A DNA stretch of 24,259 bases, from positions 1 to 24,259 of IMG/VR virus record IMGVR_UViG_3300020246_000072; one strand, written 5' to 3'. The notes under the pieces are model-generated. The model worked only from the letters and a program-made list of their open reading frames with translations, had not been told where the DNA came from and made no database searches. Origin of the DNA: a virus. Shown here in pieces: positions 1 through 7,696 of the stretch. Position 1 is the stretch's first letter, and every line of letters starts with the position of its first letter. The position numbers were made by a program, and so were the translations under genes.

Positions 1-2
1 GT

Positions 3-1283
3 TTGAGAATAATGACCGCTATCGTTGCTATCATAGCTGGATTTCTTATTAACAACTTACCTAAGATAATGAAGTTCTTAGAGAGAGTAATGAATGTATT
101 GAAAGGATTCTGGAAGATAGCAGGACCTATATTTGAGACATTGTTTAATATTATATCTCCTATAGTAGAGGGGTTAGCAAAACTTGTAATGGGTACTGTT
201 GATTCTGGTGATGCTGAGAAACAACTCCAGAAAAATAAATCTGAGATGGAGGAGGCAGAAGATAGTTTAAAGAAAACCAAAGAGGGATTGGATGAAAATA
301 TTGAGAATACTAAGAAAGAAATTGATAATACTAAGAAAGATTTGCAGAAAAGAGCAAATGAAGGACAGACTCCAGAGGAGATCGTAAAAGAAAAGGCGGG
401 TAAAGAAGTTAAAATGAAGGGTGAATCAGATAAGAAAGAAGATAAGGCACGACAAAAAAACGATACTACAGAACAGAAAGAGACTCTTAAGAAAGAGACT
501 AAGGAAACACAAGTGGTGATGACAGAGAAGATCGAACCACAAGAGGAACCACAACCAAAAGTAGTTATTGAAAAAGCACCAGAATCTGTAGAAGCATCAG
601 GAACTCTTACTGTCAAGATGGACGAGAAGGCAGGTGTTGGAGATGGTAAGAGTGCTAAGAAAGTTGTAACTCCTCAAGGTTTAGGTATGGATATGTACAG
701 TAAACCTATTACTCTTGGTGATGGTGCTGCTGAGGGTTGGAAGAAAGTTCTTAAAGCAGCAGCAGAGGATGGTATTGATTTGACAAAGGCAGTTGTATCA
801 TCTACGAGAACACCAGAACAGCAGCAAACATTGATGGACAATGAAGATGGTAGCACTGTTATAGATCCTGCGACACCAGGCACATCAGAACATGTAAAAG
901 GAAGAGCACTTGATATTGCAGTCAATACTCCAGAACATGAATGGATGATCAACAATGCATCAAAATATGGTTGGAAGTGGGAAGGTGTATCAGATCCATT
1001 CCATTTTAATTTCATAGGTGCTGATGGTGCATCAGCTAGTAAAAAAATTGACGGAAAAGGTCTTGCTTCAATGATGCAAAAAAATGTTGATAGAGCAACT
1101 GATGTTGCAATGTTGGGTAGTAGGTCAGGAAGAATGATTGTACCAGTGCCAATAAATAAAATACAACCAATAGTTCCTGCAGTTGTACCTGGTGGATCTC
1201 AAGAAACGACCATGAACAAACCTTCAGAATCTGGTAGTAATATTATGGATACAATGAAAACACTTAACACATCACTAACATAG
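3..1283 (+). CDS. Tail protein with N-terminal hydrophobic segment and C-terminal M15 (VanY-type) peptidase domain; 5' end possibly missing
   Basis: The reading frame is open at the window edge, so the start may lie upstream; inside the window TTG at 3 or ATG at 12 are the only early choices. The first ~45 residues are hydrophobic with scattered lysines. Residues ~70-180 are a Lys/Glu-rich, probably coiled-coil stretch. Residues ~225-345 match the zinc peptidase M15 family: the motif S-x-H-x-x-G-x-A-x-D with His297 and Asp304, and the final His334 in a D-P-F-H-F context. In this family these residues bind zinc, and the enzymes cut peptide cross-links of peptidoglycan. The next gene, 1284, follows directly and encodes a gp27-like hub. 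I infer a tail-borne peptidoglycan hydrolase that helps DNA entry; a release endolysin is less likely given the hub context. A Ser/Met/Asn-rich tail follows the domain. Confidence 0.75.
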   Translation: MRIMTAIVAIIAGFLINNLPKIMKFLERVMNVLKGFWKIAGPIFETLFNIISPIVEGLAKLVMGTVDSGDAEKQLQKNKSEMEEAEDSLKKTKEGLDENIENTKKEIDNTKKDLQKRANEGQTPEEIVKEKAGKEVKMKGESDKKEDKARQKNDTTEQKETLKKETKETQVVMTEKIEPQEEPQPKVVIEKAPESVEASGTLTVKMDEKAGVGDGKSAKKVVTPQGLGMDMYSKPITLGDGAAEGWKKVLKAAAEDGIDLTKAVVSSTRTPEQQQTLMDNEDGSTVIDPATPGTSEHVKGRALDIAVNTPEHEWMINNASKYGWKWEGVSDPFHFNFIGADGASASKKIDGKGLASMMQKNVDRATDVAMLGSRSGRMIVPVPINKIQPIVPAVVPGGSQETTMNKPSESGSNIMDTMKTLNTSLT

Positions 1284-2588
1284 ATGGCAGCAGTAGCAAC
1301 CCAAGGATCTACTTACGAAGTAATGGAGATAACAGGTCGTGCAGGTGGCACAATAGACCTTAGATTAGGTGTGTCATCTTTTCAATATTTTGAAGATATA
1401 ATGTCTCCAGTTGTTACCGCAGTAATGGGAGTTGTCACTAGTGGAGATACAATAGAAGGTCAGGGAATTTATAGTGGACTTCCAATTGTAGGAGGAGAGA
1501 AAGTAAGAATACATATTACCTCTCCAATAGAAAAACAAAGAGAAGAATCACCTGGTGTATTTGAGTTGACAATGTATGTTAATAAAATATCAGATTATAA
1601 GATGGAAAAACAAAGAGAAACTTTTATTCTTCATCTTGTATCTAAAGAAGGTATTGTTAATATGAATAAAAGAATACTTAAAAAATATAAACAAAAAAGA
1701 ATTGATGAAGTTATAAAAGATTTTCTTGACATACTAGAGGCAGATTATGAGGAAGAAAATATTGAGAAGACTGTCAATAGTATAAACTTTATTGGTAATA
1801 TGAGAAAACCATTTACTCTAGCTCCTATGTTAGCAGCAAGAGGAATACCAGAAGTCGGAAAAAATTCCGCAGGATTTTTTCTATGGCAAACCCGAAAAGG
1901 TATGTTTTTTAAATCTATTGAGAAAATGATATTTGATGCAAAAGAAAATAAAGAAGATACTGTAAAACAGGAATATGTATATGACCGTGGAAACGAAGGA
2001 GTTGATGATCCAGAAAAATCATTTTCTAAAATTTACAGTTACGGTATAGCAAATAATAAAGATGTGATGGCAGGTATGAGAACAGGAGAGAACTCAACAT
2101 ATAGAATCTATTGGAATCCACATACATTTGAATTTACCAGACCAGAGCAATCTATATTCTATCCTAAAGAACAGGAAGGTATGAACTCTGATGAGAAACC
2201 AATATCAGAAGAGGCAGATCCAGAACAGATACCTGCACCAGAGATGGCAAATAGAATTATTAGTGGCATTTATAGTGTTGGTTGCTTAGAAGAAACAGTT
2301 GTGGGTGCTGCAGCAACAGCTGTAAATAATGATAATCTATCAGATGTTGGTCAATCTATCTCTCGTTATGCTTCGATATTTACGCAAGTCGCAACATTAA
2401 CGGTAGGATTGAACACAGAATTGTGTGCAGGTGATATAATAAGTTGTATATTCCCTAAAGTCAGTACCGAAAATGAAGTAGACCCTGCTCAAAGTGGACT
2501 ATATATCATTAAGGAGATTAGTCATTTTTCTAGTGGCAACAGATCCTATTCGGCATTGAAAGTTATCCGAGACACATCAGGAGAGTAA
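1284..2588 (+). CDS. Baseplate hub protein, T4 gp27-like
   Basis: This 434-aa protein has the plan of T4 gp27 (391 aa), the trimeric hub ring that joins the tail tube to the gp5 spike. The N-terminal part is a beta domain (residues 1-125) with a stretch resembling the gp27 tube-like domain. A Lys/Glu-rich helical region (~125-170) follows, then a second beta domain. The C-terminal ~70 residues (YASIFTQVATLTVGLNTELC, then a GLYIIKEISH segment) parallel the end of T4 gp27, where a long segment leads to a VDEVIHELS strand. Similarity is by architecture and order, not close identity. Its ATG at 1284 directly abuts the stop of the upstream gene. It is followed 2 bases later by the CP12-like gene and then the gp5-like gene, and gp27 and gp5 are physical partners. 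A more general baseplate protein is the alternative. Confidence 0.72.
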   Translation: MAAVATQGSTYEVMEITGRAGGTIDLRLGVSSFQYFEDIMSPVVTAVMGVVTSGDTIEGQGIYSGLPIVGGEKVRIHITSPIEKQREESPGVFELTMYVNKISDYKMEKQRETFILHLVSKEGIVNMNKRILKKYKQKRIDEVIKDFLDILEADYEEENIEKTVNSINFIGNMRKPFTLAPMLAARGIPEVGKNSAGFFLWQTRKGMFFKSIEKMIFDAKENKEDTVKQEYVYDRGNEGVDDPEKSFSKIYSYGIANNKDVMAGMRTGENSTYRIYWNPHTFEFTRPEQSIFYPKEQEGMNSDEKPISEEADPEQIPAPEMANRIISGIYSVGCLEETVVGAAATAVNNDNLSDVGQSISRYASIFTQVATLTVGLNTELCAGDIISCIFPKVSTENEVDPAQSGLYIIKEISHFSSGNRSYSALKVIRDTSGE

Positions 2589-2590
2589 AG

Positions 2591-2857
2591 ATGTCAACTA
2601 TCAAACACGACCTAGATCACGAAGTTTATCTTGATCCTAAAGACGAAAAAGAACATATCAATCATGGTATGTTAGAGTACAAAAAGTCTGAACTTGAAGA
2701 AGTTCATGCAGACTATGAACAATATCACAAAGATGATGTTGTAGAACCAAATGAAGGAAAAATAAATGATTGGCACACTCGTCATGAGGACAAGCATTTA
2801 GAAATTTATTGTGACAATCATCCAGACGCATTTGAATGTAGAGTATACGACGACTAA
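2591..2857 (+). CDS. cp12: CP12-like protein (C-terminal GAPDH-binding motif)
   Basis: This is an 88-aa, Asp/Glu/His-rich protein. Residues 69-88 end in YCDNHPDAFECRVYDD, which matches the C-terminal signature of CP12 (C-x-x-N-P-x-A-x-E-C-R-x-Y-D-D). Cys74 and Cys83 have the family's C-x8-C spacing and Pro78 lies between them. In cyanobacteria CP12 binds GAPDH and then phosphoribulokinase under oxidising conditions and switches off the Calvin cycle; cyanophages are known to carry cp12 and are thought to redirect host carbon flow. The N-terminal part is helical and acidic but has no Cys pair, and the AWD-VEEL core of host CP12 is not recognisable. A Shine-Dalgarno-like GGAGAG lies at 2580-2585, 5 bases before the ATG. 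The stop overlaps the start of the next gene (TAATG at 2855-2859). Its place between two hub genes is odd. Confidence 0.72.
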   Translation: MSTIKHDLDHEVYLDPKDEKEHINHGMLEYKKSELEEVHADYEQYHKDDVVEPNEGKINDWHTRHEDKHLEIYCDNHPDAFECRVYDD

Positions 2858-5067
2858 TGGCATTAGAAGAATCCCTATTGGGCAACAGTCAATTTTTAGG
2901 CAGGGACGGATTCAGATGGTGGATCGGTCAAGTTGCTCCTAGGGAAGCTCAGAAAGATCAGACTGACGAAGGAAAAGGTTGGGGTAGCAGATACAAAGTA
3001 AGAATAATGGGTTATCACCCATTTACAGATGACCTAGAGGATATAGATTTACCTTGGGCAATGTGTATGTTGCCAACTACATCTGGTAGTGGTGCTGCTA
3101 ACTATTCAAAATCAACTCAACTACAACAGGGTGATGTTGTATTTGGATTCTTTTTAGATGGTGATGAAGGTCAAGTCCCATGTATTCTTGGTCATTTTGG
3201 TCAAGCAGGAGGTGTAAGAAACTCTGGAGAGTTTGGCGGGAAGTTTGAACCAGGCACAGGATTTACAGGTAATATAAAAATAAATGAGAAGACAGAGGTA
3301 GAAGAAGAGACTGGAAAACCAAACACAACAAACGAACAGAACGCAAAGTCAAATCCTACTAACTCTAGTGGTACAAAAGGTAAGAATGTAGATCAATCTG
3401 GTGCAGGTAAAAAAGAAATAATAGCAGATACTTGTACACCATCTGCTGTCTCTAGAATGGCATTGCAACTAGAGACTATGGCACAGAGGATAGAAGACCT
3501 CCAGATGACAGGAGCTAAATTAGAGGCAGAGATAAATGCTGTTGCAGATGCGGTTGAGACTCAAGTAAATGGATTTGTTGGTAGTATGTTTCAAGGCATA
3601 TATGAGCATCTAGAACCAAAATTACAGAAAGGTTTAGATGATGTTTATAATGAAACATTTGGAAAAGTATTTGCTCAAACAGGTGACTCACCTCAATCAT
3701 ATGCTTTAGCACATGCTGCGGGTGTCGCATCACAGACAGGAGAAGTTGTTAATATTAAAAATGCAGAGAATGCACTAGCATGTGTAGCTAATAAGGTGGT
3801 AGAAGGATTGAGAGGAACTGTAGCAGATATGCTGAAAGATTTATTAGCATCTGGTCTTGGTATAGCAGGTTGTGTTACTGCAAACTTTGTATCAAAACTT
3901 ATGAACAATATAATAAATGATGTCAAAAGTGCTATGGCAGGACCTTTGAGTGCGTTAAGTAACTTATTACCTGGCGGATTTGATGTTGCAGAATTTTTAA
4001 GAAGTTCTGCTTTCTTACTAGAAGACTTCTCAGGATTTTTAGATTGTGGACAGACTAATAAAGATAAGTGTCCTCCTGCTAAAAAATATGAAGTTGGTGG
4101 TGGTATCATGGAGAAAGGTGCTGATCCATATAATTATGTAATGTCACAAATGCAAAAGTCAGCACCTGGCGGTGGTGGTATAGGTGGTGCTGTCGGTGGT
4201 GCATTAGGTGGACTTGGTGGTGCAATAGATTCTATAACTGGATTTGAATTTGGTAGTTTAACTCCTGACTTTGGTAACTTAATTCCTAAAGGTGTAACTG
4301 ACACCCTTGGAGCACCTGGCAGAGTGGCAGGACTAATAGAAGATCTTAGTGCAGGTGGATCATGTGTTGGTGGTAAGAAAGATTGTGGTGATGCTAAATT
4401 ACAAATCTTTGGTGGCGGTGGAATTGGTGCTATTGGTAATGTTGTTGTTGGTGGTATTATAGAGAATAGTGGTCTAGGTGGAATTGCAGAAGGTGTTACC
4501 AGAACTGCAAGCATTATTGGTGTAGACATGAAGATACCTGGTGTAGGATATAAGACACCACCTGCTATTAGTTTCTCTGATAAATGTGGAGTAGGATTTG
4601 GTGCTCATGGTCATGCAATTTTAGATGATAATGGTGGTATCGCTGCTATTGTTATGGATAGTGTAGGAGAAGGATACCCAGTTGTTACAGATCCTCCACA
4701 GAATGTTGGTGTTACAACTGTCATCATTGAAAAACCAGGTCAAGGATATACACCTGGCGATCAGATTGATGAATCTGTATTCATATTCCAAACAGGTTTT
4801 GCACCTGCTGAGGAGGATGCTTATGAAAATTTAACTACAGAGGAGATCATTCAAACACCTATCTTTGATGTAAAAATAGATCCAGAAACAGGTGGAGTTC
4901 AGTCAGTTGAGGTTCTAAATATTCTCAGTTATGATGTCCCTCCTGTGATAGAGATGAAGTCCACAACTGGTGTTGGTGCTGTTCTTAGACCAGTGTTCGG
5001 AACAATACCAGAAGCAAAAGCACCAACTAAACTCGTTAAAGTAATAGATTGTATAGGTAAAATATAA
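2857..5067 (+). CDS. Baseplate spike/hub protein with T4 gp5-type OB-fold and no lysozyme domain
   Basis: This is a 736-aa protein. Residues ~15-120 match the gp5 N-terminal OB-fold: W-x-G-x-V near 22, a Y-K-V-R-I-M-G-Y-H-P strand at 46-55, LPWAMCMLP at 65-73, then a turn rich in Ser/Gly, G-D-V-V-F-G-F-F-L-D at 92-101 and I-L-G-H-F-G at 110-115. In T4 this domain sits at the gp27 interface. T4 gp5 then has a lysozyme domain and a beta-helix; here there is neither. Instead there is a polar linker (~125-190), helices (~190-420), a Gly-rich hinge (~430-470) and, from ~545, beta modules with repeated G-x-G-Y-x-x-P-P patterns, a type also seen in other tail proteins. The start overlaps the cp12-like stop, and the stop overlaps the next ATG (TAATG). 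The needle seems to be supplied by the following gene. Confidence 0.78.
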   Translation: MALEESLLGNSQFLGRDGFRWWIGQVAPREAQKDQTDEGKGWGSRYKVRIMGYHPFTDDLEDIDLPWAMCMLPTTSGSGAANYSKSTQLQQGDVVFGFFLDGDEGQVPCILGHFGQAGGVRNSGEFGGKFEPGTGFTGNIKINEKTEVEEETGKPNTTNEQNAKSNPTNSSGTKGKNVDQSGAGKKEIIADTCTPSAVSRMALQLETMAQRIEDLQMTGAKLEAEINAVADAVETQVNGFVGSMFQGIYEHLEPKLQKGLDDVYNETFGKVFAQTGDSPQSYALAHAAGVASQTGEVVNIKNAENALACVANKVVEGLRGTVADMLKDLLASGLGIAGCVTANFVSKLMNNIINDVKSAMAGPLSALSNLLPGGFDVAEFLRSSAFLLEDFSGFLDCGQTNKDKCPPAKKYEVGGGIMEKGADPYNYVMSQMQKSAPGGGGIGGAVGGALGGLGGAIDSITGFEFGSLTPDFGNLIPKGVTDTLGAPGRVAGLIEDLSAGGSCVGGKKDCGDAKLQIFGGGGIGAIGNVVVGGIIENSGLGGIAEGVTRTASIIGVDMKIPGVGYKTPPAISFSDKCGVGFGAHGHAILDDNGGIAAIVMDSVGEGYPVVTDPPQNVGVTTVIIEKPGQGYTPGDQIDESVFIFQTGFAPAEEDAYENLTTEEIIQTPIFDVKIDPETGGVQSVEVLNILSYDVPPVIEMKSTTGVGAVLRPVFGTIPEAKAPTKLVKVIDCIGKI

Positions 5068-6227
5068 TGGCAGAACAAAACTGGGCAAGAAGAGTTGTTG
5101 ATTCTAGAGGTAGTCACTTTAGAATAGAGAGTGGTAGTCCAAGACAAGGAAAAGACGGTCCTGAACCATATAAAATTGTCTCACAAAATGATAATGGTGA
5201 GGTATTTTTGATTGGTCATGGTCATGGACAAGGACTTGCTAGAATTGCATGTGATAAAAGTATAGAAATGAATGCGGGAGATAAAAATGATCCCAATTTA
5301 GTTGATATTAGAATTAGTGCTGCTACAGGAGATATAACTATCACTGCTGCTAGAGGTAGAGTCAGAGTACATGGAAAAGATATTATGCTCACTGCTGATA
5401 GAGATGTAGATATAAACGCAGGAAGAAATATAAACTTACATTCATCATGTGGTAGAATATTTTTAGATGCAAATACTGCACAAGTTAAAGCATTAAGAGG
5501 TAATTTAGTTCCTGAGACATGGGGTGCAAGGATATGTAAAAATAGTTTTATTCCTGATAGTACATTAGCAAAGATTTTTGCTCCATTTGCACAGTCAGTA
5601 ATATCAGGTGCTGCAGCAGGTAGTTTCAATGGTGTAATTGGAGGAGCATTAAAAGGATTTGGATTTAGTCTTAAAGATCTAGGTGTTACTGCACAGACAG
5701 GTGGTATAGAATCAGTAGAAAAAACTCAGGAGAAAACATCCCAACAAACACCTGATCCACTACAAAATCCAGATAATTTAATAGAACCACCAACACCAAT
5801 ACCACCTGTTGAAGGTCAAGTATTGTCAGGTAATGTTGAATCACTTAATTCTGATGCAGCAAAATCATTAGGTGTTACTCAAGGTGGTAATGCACAAACT
5901 GGAATACAGGATACGATTGGATCTGGAAGTGTTGGTAAAGGTGCTGCAGCAACTGTTAGTAACCAGTCTAACGATGAATTAGCAACACTTGAGGGAACTG
6001 CTGATCCAACTCATCCAGATATACCTCCAGAAAAACTTGATGAGACTGTAAGTAATGCTACTGCATTAAGAATGGAAGCATTAAAACAGGATCTACTTTC
6101 TGCTAAGAACACACCAAATGCTGTTAACACTAATCAAGAAACCTCTGAAGATGTTGAAAGAAAACTTCTTCAAGGTGAAGAGGTTATTGCTGTTGACACA
6201 GTATCAGAGGACTTTACACTAGAATAA
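5067..6227 (+). CDS. Tail spike needle-like protein with gp5/VgrG-type beta-helix repeats
   Basis: This is a 386-aa protein. Residues ~80-145 form short repeats of alternating residues (DITITA, VRVHGKDIMLTA, DVDINAGRNINLHS, RIFLDA), the pattern of the triple-stranded beta-helix in T4 gp5 and VgrG proteins. The N-terminal ~75 residues include S-H-F-R-I-E-S-G and a His/Gly loop G-H-G-H-G. A helical, Gly/Ala-rich part follows (~165-215), then a Pro/Gln/Asn-rich, probably disordered C-terminal half. Its ATG overlaps the stop of the OB-fold gene, which suggests coupled translation and a shared complex. I infer that it supplies the membrane-puncturing needle that T4 carries within gp5 itself. The alternative is an accessory baseplate protein that has simply borrowed the repeat. 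No metal-binding H-x-H tip motif like that of PAAR or gp5.4 is evident at the C-terminus. Confidence 0.65.
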   Translation: MAEQNWARRVVDSRGSHFRIESGSPRQGKDGPEPYKIVSQNDNGEVFLIGHGHGQGLARIACDKSIEMNAGDKNDPNLVDIRISAATGDITITAARGRVRVHGKDIMLTADRDVDINAGRNINLHSSCGRIFLDANTAQVKALRGNLVPETWGARICKNSFIPDSTLAKIFAPFAQSVISGAAAGSFNGVIGGALKGFGFSLKDLGVTAQTGGIESVEKTQEKTSQQTPDPLQNPDNLIEPPTPIPPVEGQVLSGNVESLNSDAAKSLGVTQGGNAQTGIQDTIGSGSVGKGAAATVSNQSNDELATLEGTADPTHPDIPPEKLDETVSNATALRMEALKQDLLSAKNTPNAVNTNQETSEDVERKLLQGEEVIAVDTVSEDFTLE

Positions 6228-6229
6228 TT

Positions 6230-7093
6230 ATGGCAGAATCAAATCCAAATTCATTTAATTGTAGTGCTAAGAAAGACATAGCAAACAAACCATTTAAAAT
6301 TGGTGATCCTACAAACTATTTTGAAGATCCTGTTGTATGCTCAGGGTTTATAGATGTACAAGGCATACCCTCTCGTCCTACTGACATTGAGATTACCAAC
6401 GGTGATGTAAGAATTTACACAGGAAATCTTTTAGTCAGGCCAGGAATTTCTACATTCCAAGAAGTACAGGTAGAGAAAGAACTTTATGTATGTAATGACA
6501 CAGATCTAAAGTCTAGATTATATGTTGGAGGTAGAACCTTTCAGCAAGGAAATGTATTCATTCAAGGTGATACTTCAATTCCTCTAGAAGTAGCTGGTGA
6601 TGCAATTTTTGGAGCAGGTATTGGACAACTAACATCAAGATTTGCAACTGCTGATAGTTTACCCAAACCATTTGACATGGTTCATCCTACCAAAGGTGAG
6701 GGACATAGACTGAGATATGCATGTATTGAAGGACCAGAGGTCGCAGTTTATTGTAGAGGTAGAACTAAAACAAATGAAATAACTTTACCTGACTATTGGA
6801 AAGATTTAGTTCATGAAGACAGTATATCTGTTCAACTACAACCAATTGGATCATCACAGGATATAATTGTGATGGACTTTAATAATGAAAAGATAACTCT
6901 ATCAGGAAATGTAGATTGTTTCTATCATGTATATGGAGAGAGAAAAGATATTAATCCTCTGATTGTTGAGTATGAGGGAGATACTTGGCATGATTATCCT
7001 GATCCAAACTATGATCCAAACAAAGTTCCCATAGATCAAAGAATATCCAACGACTCTAGATTCGCAGGACCACCTAATACAAATACTATATAA
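6230..7093 (+). CDS. Small tail fibre-like virion protein
   Basis: This is a 287-aa protein, 2 bases after the needle-like gene and the last of the hub operon. The N-terminal half (~40-130) is beta-rich with fibre-type repeats (RIYTGNLLVRPGIST, LYVGGRTFQQGNVFIQGD). Residues 150-210 carry a block starting M-V-H-P-T-K-G-E-G-H-R-L-R-Y-A and continuing with I-E-G-P-E-V-A-V-Y-x-R-G-R, then L-P-D-Y-W and V-Q-L-Q-P-I-G. I know this block from many phage and marine virus fibre proteins, where it precedes the C-terminus; its exact function is not known to me. The C-terminal ~35 residues are Pro/Asp/Asn-rich. It is probably a virion fibre or baseplate-attached protein. No S74 chaperone is present. Confidence 0.6.
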   Translation: MAESNPNSFNCSAKKDIANKPFKIGDPTNYFEDPVVCSGFIDVQGIPSRPTDIEITNGDVRIYTGNLLVRPGISTFQEVQVEKELYVCNDTDLKSRLYVGGRTFQQGNVFIQGDTSIPLEVAGDAIFGAGIGQLTSRFATADSLPKPFDMVHPTKGEGHRLRYACIEGPEVAVYCRGRTKTNEITLPDYWKDLVHEDSISVQLQPIGSSQDIIVMDFNNEKITLSGNVDCFYHVYGERKDINPLIVEYEGDTWHDYPDPNYDPNKVPIDQRISNDSRFAGPPNTNTI

Positions 7094-7104
7094 TACAGTT
7101 CGCC

Positions 7105-7133
7105 TTGACGGTATGATTCTCTCATGCTATAAT
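7105..7133 (+). promoter_or_regulatory. Sigma70-type promoter, near-consensus
   Basis: TTGACG at 7105-7110 and TATAAT at 7128-7133 are separated by exactly 17 bases, and a TG sits one base before the -10 box (extended -10). It lies 11 bases after the stop of the fibre-like gene. Transcription should start near 7140, which excludes the ATG at 7113 and favours the ATG at 7158 for the next gene. In T4-like cyanophages such promoters serve early genes read by host RNA polymerase. Confidence 0.75.
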
Positions 7134-7157
7134 GGTATTTTCTGGTTACATCACTCT

Positions 7158-7358
7158 ATGGGTAAAGAAGACGAGTACATTTCACGAGTAGTGGTCAATG
7201 TACAAAAACGAACAGTCAACTGCATATCATCTGACGGAGATGAAAAGTTGGTTGAATGTAAAAAACCTCAAGAGTTTGTGAATGTGCTAGAGTTCTGCAA
7301 AACAGTCCTAGATCCCGAAGATGTTTTCTTCGAGGAGATAAAAGTTGCTGCAGAATAA
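7158..7358 (+). CDS. Small acidic protein of unknown function
   Basis: This is a 66-aa protein starting M-G-K-E-D-E-Y. The frame is open from an ATG at 7113, but that codon lies in the spacer of the 7105-7133 promoter, so I chose the ATG at 7158, about 18 bases after the expected transcript start. The protein is mixed alpha/beta in look: a likely strand pair (YISRVVVNVQKRTVNCISSD) and then an acidic helix with F-V-N-V-L-E-F-C-K-T-V-L and D-V-F-F-E-E-I-K-V. There are two cysteines (in N-C-I-S and F-C-K-T). I do not recognise a family. The promoter suggests it can be made early in infection despite lying among late genes. Confidence 0.55.
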   Translation: MGKEDEYISRVVVNVQKRTVNCISSDGDEKLVECKKPQEFVNVLEFCKTVLDPEDVFFEEIKVAAE

Positions 7359-7361
7359 ATA
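7354..7361 (+). promoter_or_regulatory. Candidate T4-type late promoter box
   Basis: AATAAATA at 7354-7361 overlaps the stop codon of the preceding small gene and lies 27 bases before the ATG at 7389. T4 late promoters read TATAAATA and cyanophage versions are close variants. The spacing matches that at 16601-16608 (28 bases before its ATG). The motif is short and AT-rich, so chance is possible. Confidence 0.4.
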
Positions 7362-7388
7362 TCAAGATACAAGGTAGTGACAGGGAAA

Positions 7389-7568
7389 ATGGAAAAAGAA
7401 TCAATAGATACAAGTCCATGCTCAATGGAAGACGATAGTGCTGACTTTATAAGGTCACACATAGAGTTCATAGACATGCAAAAAGATAAAATCGTCCACA
7501 AAGACCCAGTTGACGAGATGGAAAAGTATTACGAACAATACTATTATGGAAGGGGGTCAGATGCATGA
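7389..7568 (+). CDS. Small acidic protein of unknown function
   Basis: This is a 59-aa, Asp/Glu-rich protein with a Tyr-rich end (EKYYEQYYYGRGSDA). The frame can be opened 4 codons earlier at GTG 7377, but the ATG at 7389 has AGGGAAA just upstream and a late box at a usual distance, so I prefer it. It has no signal peptide, membrane segment or recognisable domain. The stop overlaps the start of the next small gene (ATGA at 7565-7568), so the two are probably translated together. Confidence 0.5.
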   Translation: MEKESIDTSPCSMEDDSADFIRSHIEFIDMQKDKIVHKDPVDEMEKYYEQYYYGRGSDA

Positions 7569-7696
7569 TTACTCCAAATTGGAAACATCATAGTAATAAA
7601 GAACCCAAAAGAACTCTAAAACCACAAGCACTTAGAGCAGCAAAAAAAAGAGCAAAAGTCCTTATTTCAAAACTAAAACATTATGCCAATAGGTGA
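7565..7696 (+). CDS. Very small basic protein of unknown function
   Basis: This is a 43-aa protein, too short for usual gene callers. It starts at the ATGA overlap with the upstream stop (7565-7568) and ends at TGA 7694-7696, inside the first codons of the next gene (ATG at 7683). The product starts M-I-T-P-N-W-K-H-H and then is rich in Lys/Arg/Ala (ALRAAKKRAKVLISKLK), giving a strongly basic helix. Such a helix could bind nucleic acid or a membrane surface, but this is only inference. Support comes from filling the gap exactly and from overlaps on both sides. Confidence 0.5.
   Translation: MITPNWKHHSNKEPKRTLKPQALRAAKKRAKVLISKLKHYANR

Noticed and set aside
3693-4529. Two Pro-rich minus-strand frames over the gp5-like gene
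   Set aside because: They arise from the Gly/Ala-rich coding strand; no domain, no overlap pattern with neighbours.
7113-7157. ATG at 7113 as start of the first small gene
   Set aside because: It lies between the -35 and -10 boxes of the promoter at 7105-7133, so it would not be in the transcript from that promoter.
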